DNA from: Flavobacteriales bacterium
GTDB lineage: Bacteria > Bacteroidota > Bacteroidia > Flavobacteriales_F > PHOS-HE28
Length of the DNA stretch: 9,186 nt
Reading direction: 5' to 3'
NCBI GenBank assembly: GCA_025455765.1
Contig: JALOLX010000040.1
Span: 1-9,186 of the forward strand
Position numbers and translations under genes: made by a program. The first letter of the stretch is position 1. The number at the start of each line of letters is the position of its first letter. Below the pieces are notes generated by a model. That model searched no databases. It saw only the letters and a program-made list of their open reading frames with translations, and was not told where the DNA came from. Positions 7,163-9,186 of this stretch are shown here, in pieces.

Positions 7163-8329
7163 CTATACGGGTCTGTGGATTAACATGACTTCACGGCCAT
7201 TCGCCGGGGATGAACCGGTGTTGTTGTACCAACGACGGTTCGGGACATTGCGCCAAACGCGCTGCGCACGGCCAATGGAATCACGTTCAGTGACTTCTTC
7301 ATAGCCTGCTTCCTCCATCATTTCCAAGTAACGGGGCAGATGCGCCCTAGGATTCGAGAAGCCGACCAACTGCACGAGTGTGCCTGATGGGTCGAGCATG
7401 GACTTCATCGTGGAGTAAACATCAAGCGCCTCCTCGAAGTATTTCGAACGCGTGTGCGTCCGGTAGTCGCCGAAGGTGTAATACGGTGCGCCCATCCCGT
7501 CCATCGAATTGATTAGCCAAAACGGTGCGCGGGTTCTTCTTCGGCTGTTGATTTGCCACTGGTGGTACACGATATGGGTTCCGGCATAAGGTGGAGAGGT
7601 GATGATCAACTTGGCCTTGGCAAGTGGCCTTTTGGCCATCAACAATTTGGCCGGTAAATCCTGTGCAGCGCTCAAGTGAATCTGTGCAACTGGACGCACC
7701 CCGAACCGTGCTGCGCTGGTATCGCATTGCTGGGTGAAGGCCAATGAGCCAGCGAACACAGCATGCGCGTCCTCAATAAGTCGCTTTCGGATCACTCGCC
7801 CAGTTGGCGTTTCCTTCCGACAGTCGAGGGCCCATTGGCTCGTCTTCAGAAGTGTGGACCGGACGAAAAATTCCACATCCGGGTCGCCACTCTTTTCGGT
7901 CAAGGTCAATATCGGAGCTACCAGGCGTAGAAAGCCTTTCGGCACATTGTTCAAGTAGCCATCCCTGAGGTAATGCTTGGGTATCGCAACACCACTGTTG
8001 GTTTGCTCTTCTCTTGCGCCAAAGAGGCCTAACGCCTCTTCAAAGGTCTCCTCCGAGAATCTGGTTACCTTGGCTTTCGATGAGAATACGGCGATTGGAT
8101 TGATGTCGCAACCCAGAAAGTTCCGACCGGTCGACAAAGCCTCAACGGCTGAGGTACCTCCGCCGAGGAAAGGATCGACCACAAGATCGCCTGGCTGGCT
8201 CAGACTTGTGATGATCTCGCGCACGAACCTTGGACTGAAGCGTGCCGGATAACGATAGAGGTTATGACTCAGCCCGGTGACAAGATGCTTCGAGTTAAGG
8301 ATGCGTGATACTTTAAGTGCGTCTATCAT
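7163..8329 (-). CDS. DNA methyltransferase, TSPPY type (N6-adenine or N4-cytosine)
   Basis: This 388-aa enzyme should use S-adenosylmethionine to methylate an exocyclic amino group in DNA. Motif X-like YRYPARFSP is at 25-33. Motif I, DPFLGGGTSAVEAL, is at 52-65. Motif II, GCDINPIA, is at 73-80 with acidic D75. The catalytic motif IV, LIITSPPYAG, is at 241-250. The order X-I-IV is gamma-like, but S-P-P-Y is the catalytic signature of the N4C/N6A amino-methyltransferase group (PF01555-like), so base specificity cannot be read off. Between motifs II and IV lies a helical segment of about 160 residues that may hold target recognition; a His/Arg/Tyr-rich segment follows motif IV (252-300). The ATG at 8329 gives a compact start, with IDALKVSRILNSKHLVTGL leading straight into motif X. 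It is the first gene of a minus-strand operon with the GHKL ATPase one base downstream. No clear Bacteroidota promoter or Shine-Dalgarno sequence precedes it. All key motifs look intact. Confidence 0.92.
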   Translation of the reverse strand: MIDALKVSRILNSKHLVTGLSHNLYRYPARFSPRFVREIITSLSQPGDLVVDPFLGGGTSAVEALSTGRNFLGCDINPIAVFSSKAKVTRFSEETFEEALGLFGAREEQTNSGVAIPKHYLRDGYLNNVPKGFLRLVAPILTLTEKSGDPDVEFFVRSTLLKTSQWALDCRKETPTGRVIRKRLIEDAHAVFAGSLAFTQQCDTSAARFGVRPVAQIHLSAAQDLPAKLLMAKRPLAKAKLIITSPPYAGTHIVYHQWQINSRRRTRAPFWLINSMDGMGAPYYTFGDYRTHTRSKYFEEALDVYSTMKSMLDPSGTLVQLVGFSNPRAHLPRYLEMMEEAGYEEVTERDSIGRAQRVWRNVPNRRWYNNTGSSPANGREVMLIHRPV

Positions 8330-8439
8330 ATGCTGCGCTCATGTGGTTTTATTCACGCAATGTTAGCTCCACATAGAGTTCTACACCGCTTCGGATTATC
8401 AACAGAAACTTGTTGGCGCGAACTTGAATCGCTCTGCCT

Positions 8440-8573
8440 CGCGTGAGCGGGCCCAGCGGCAGACCGGCGCCGGAAGGGCCTAGCAGCCACGAGCAGTGAG
8501 GAGGCGACCGAAGGAAGCCCCCGCAGCGCCGTGGATCCTGGCCCTGACAAGTCCGGCTACAGCGGAGCACGCG
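8440..8573. other. Structured GC-rich intergenic segment with nested inverted repeats
   Basis: The 392-bp stretch between the methyltransferase start and the rnr stop (8330-8721) has no gene I can support. Its core is rich in nested complementarity. CGCGTG (8440-8445) pairs with CACGCG (8568-8573). GGGCC-U-AG plus CCACG (8476-8483, 8487-8491) pairs with CGTGG plus CTGGCCC (8530-8534, 8538-8544) around a 3x3 internal loop. GGAGGC (about 8500-8505) can pair with GCCCCC (8517-8522) with one mismatch. A perfect CCGGCGCCGG palindrome lies at 8464-8473. This could be a structured RNA on either strand, part of the rnr 3' untranslated region, or a dispersed repeat. I cannot tell which. The flanks hold a short A/T-richer leader before the methyltransferase (8330-8420) and a pyrimidine-rich tract (about 8640-8720). 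Confidence 0.4.
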
Positions 8574-8574
8574 A

Positions 8575-8599
8575 CCCCGCCTTGCATTTGAAGGTGGGG
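8575..8599. other. Strong hairpin (9-bp stem, 7-nt loop) downstream of rnr
   Basis: CCCCGCCTT (8575-8583) can pair with AAGGTGGGG (8591-8599) around the loop GCATTTG. The only non-Watson-Crick position is a G-U wobble at 8579/8595. An outer GAGC/GCTC pairing (8565-8568 with 8604-8607) can extend it across a small internal loop. It lies about 120 bp past the rnr stop and could protect or end that transcript. Neither strand shows the T-run of a canonical intrinsic terminator, so a terminator call would be weak. The outer pairing competes with the 8440/8568 arm of the neighbouring structured segment. Confidence 0.45.
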
Positions 8600-8721
8600 G
8601 CACGCTCATCCATAGATCCCGCCCAGGATCGCCAGGGCTTCAGCCTTCCCCCTTCCCGTCCCTCTGGTGTTCCAAGTCAACCACCGTGCGGCGGACCAAC
8701 GCCCGTTCTTCTCCCCCCCCC

Positions 8722-9186
8722 TCACCGCCGCTTCTTCCCCTTCTTGCCCCCCGCCGTGCCCCCGCTTTTGCCCTTGGCGCTGGCCTTGGACTTCGGGGGT
8801 AGACGGAAGCCCTTCTTGGGTGCGGCGCCCTTGGGGGCGCGGCGCTCGAACTTGCCGCTGGTGGTGACGCCGCCGCCCTCTTCCAGCGCGAACTCCACGG
8901 TGCGGCGGTCCATGTCCACGGCTTTGATCACCACACGCAGCTCGTCGCCCAGGCGAAGGCGGCGGCCGGTACGGTGGCCCACCACGGTGTAGCGCTCCTG
9001 ATCGAAGCGGTACACATCGCCCGGCAGGTCGCGCAGGCCGATCATGCCTTCGCACTTGTTCTCCACCAGCTCCACGTACACGCCCCAGTTGGTGAGGCCG
9101 CTGATGATGCCATCGAAGGCCTGGCCGATGCGGTCGCGCAGGTATTCGGCCTGCTTGTACTTGATGCTGGCACGCTCGGCATCGGC
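8722..9186 (-). CDS. rnr: Ribonuclease R, C-terminal part (S1 domain and basic tail; 5' end outside window)
   Basis: The frame runs from the right edge for 154 codons to TGA. It starts in the end of the RNB catalytic module, with ERASIKYKQAEYLRDRIG (residues 4-21 of the fragment), a text characteristic of RNase R. An S1 RNA-binding domain follows (about 22-103): FDGIISGLTNWGVYVELVEN, KCEGMIGLRDL, LGDELRVVIKAVDMDRRTVEF. The protein ends in a low-complexity Lys/Arg/Gly/Pro/Ala tail (about 112-154, ending GGKKGKKRR), as RNase R proteins often do. The enzyme is a processive 3'-to-5' exoribonuclease that degrades structured RNA in the cytoplasm; the catalytic acidic residues lie outside the window. 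A run of nine C residues (8713-8721) directly abuts the stop codon but does not alter the frame. It is an ordinary chromosomal gene and marks the right boundary of the accessory region. VacB is an older name. Confidence 0.95.
   Translation of the reverse strand, partial: ADAERASIKYKQAEYLRDRIGQAFDGIISGLTNWGVYVELVENKCEGMIGLRDLPGDVYRFDQERYTVVGHRTGRRLRLGDELRVVIKAVDMDRRTVEFALEEGGGVTTSGKFERRAPKGAAPKKGFRLPPKSKASAKGKSGGTAGGKKGKKRR

Noticed and set aside
8358..8365. A TAACATTG on the minus strand upstream of the TSPPY methyltransferase, one mismatch from the Bacteroidota -7 box TAnnTTTG.
   Set aside because: No TTG-type -33 box lies at the right distance, and the position is only about 30 bp from the start codon, so a chance match is likely.
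8349..8609. An 86-codon minus-strand frame in the 8330-8721 gap.
   Set aside because: Most of it runs through the inverted-repeat structure and is Arg/Pro/Ser/Cys-rich. Only the last 25 or so residues look protein-like. It could hide a gene remnant, but I cannot support a gene.
8531..9055. Overlapping frames on both strands across the rnr C terminus.
   Set aside because: They are shadows of the rnr S1 domain and basic tail, which have clear family text in the frame ending at 8722.
1..9186. CRISPR arrays, tRNA or rRNA genes, and insertion-sequence transposases.
   Set aside because: I saw no regularly spaced direct repeats of CRISPR length, no tRNA cloverleaf motifs and no transposase-like protein in any frame.

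Overview
The window reads like part of a moderately GC-rich Bacteroidota chromosome, perhaps a high-GC Flavobacteriales-type genome. The evidence is indirect. Start codons lack clear Shine-Dalgarno sequences. One gene encodes a lipoprotein built from regulator-propeller repeats, a type common in that phylum. An intergenic element at 4620-4715 matches a repeat style I remember from Bacteroidota genomes. The taxonomic call is an inference.

Layout from left to right. An 85-residue C-terminal fragment of an unrecognised protein ends at 259 (+). Convergent to it, 369-1532 (-) encodes a secreted lipoprotein with seven propeller blades. A 161-codon gene of unknown function, 1713-2198 (-), is divergent from the next operon, and a short inverted repeat at 2199-2214 fills the 20-bp gap between their start codons. 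The plus-strand operon is a Type II restriction-modification pair: a gamma-class N6-adenine DNA methyltransferase (2219-3907) and a PaeR7I/XhoI-family endonuclease (3907-4611) joined by a one-base stop/start overlap. A repeat-like element lies at 4620-4715.

On the minus strand, converging on the R-M pair, is a second two-gene operon. Its first gene encodes a TSPPY-type DNA methyltransferase (8329-7163). One base after its stop begins an 804-residue GHKL-type ATPase (7161-4747) with an added beta-rich domain and an unassigned C-terminal domain. No nuclease is visible in this pair. It resembles the MORC/MutL-like ATPases described beside DNA methylases in prokaryotic conflict systems and is the best candidate here for a poorly described defence or DNA-modification module. 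A 392-bp gene-free stretch (8330-8721) with strong potential stem-loops separates it from the 3' end of rnr (ribonuclease R), which runs off the right edge.

Taken together, 1713-8329 looks like an accessory, probably defence-related insert between ordinary chromosomal genes. The R-M pair should methylate and cut one palindromic site, by family probably CTCGAG, and I found no CTCGAG in the window. The second pair should modify DNA through its methyltransferase, with the ATPase acting as an ATP-driven clamp or sensor. That role is inferred from domains only.
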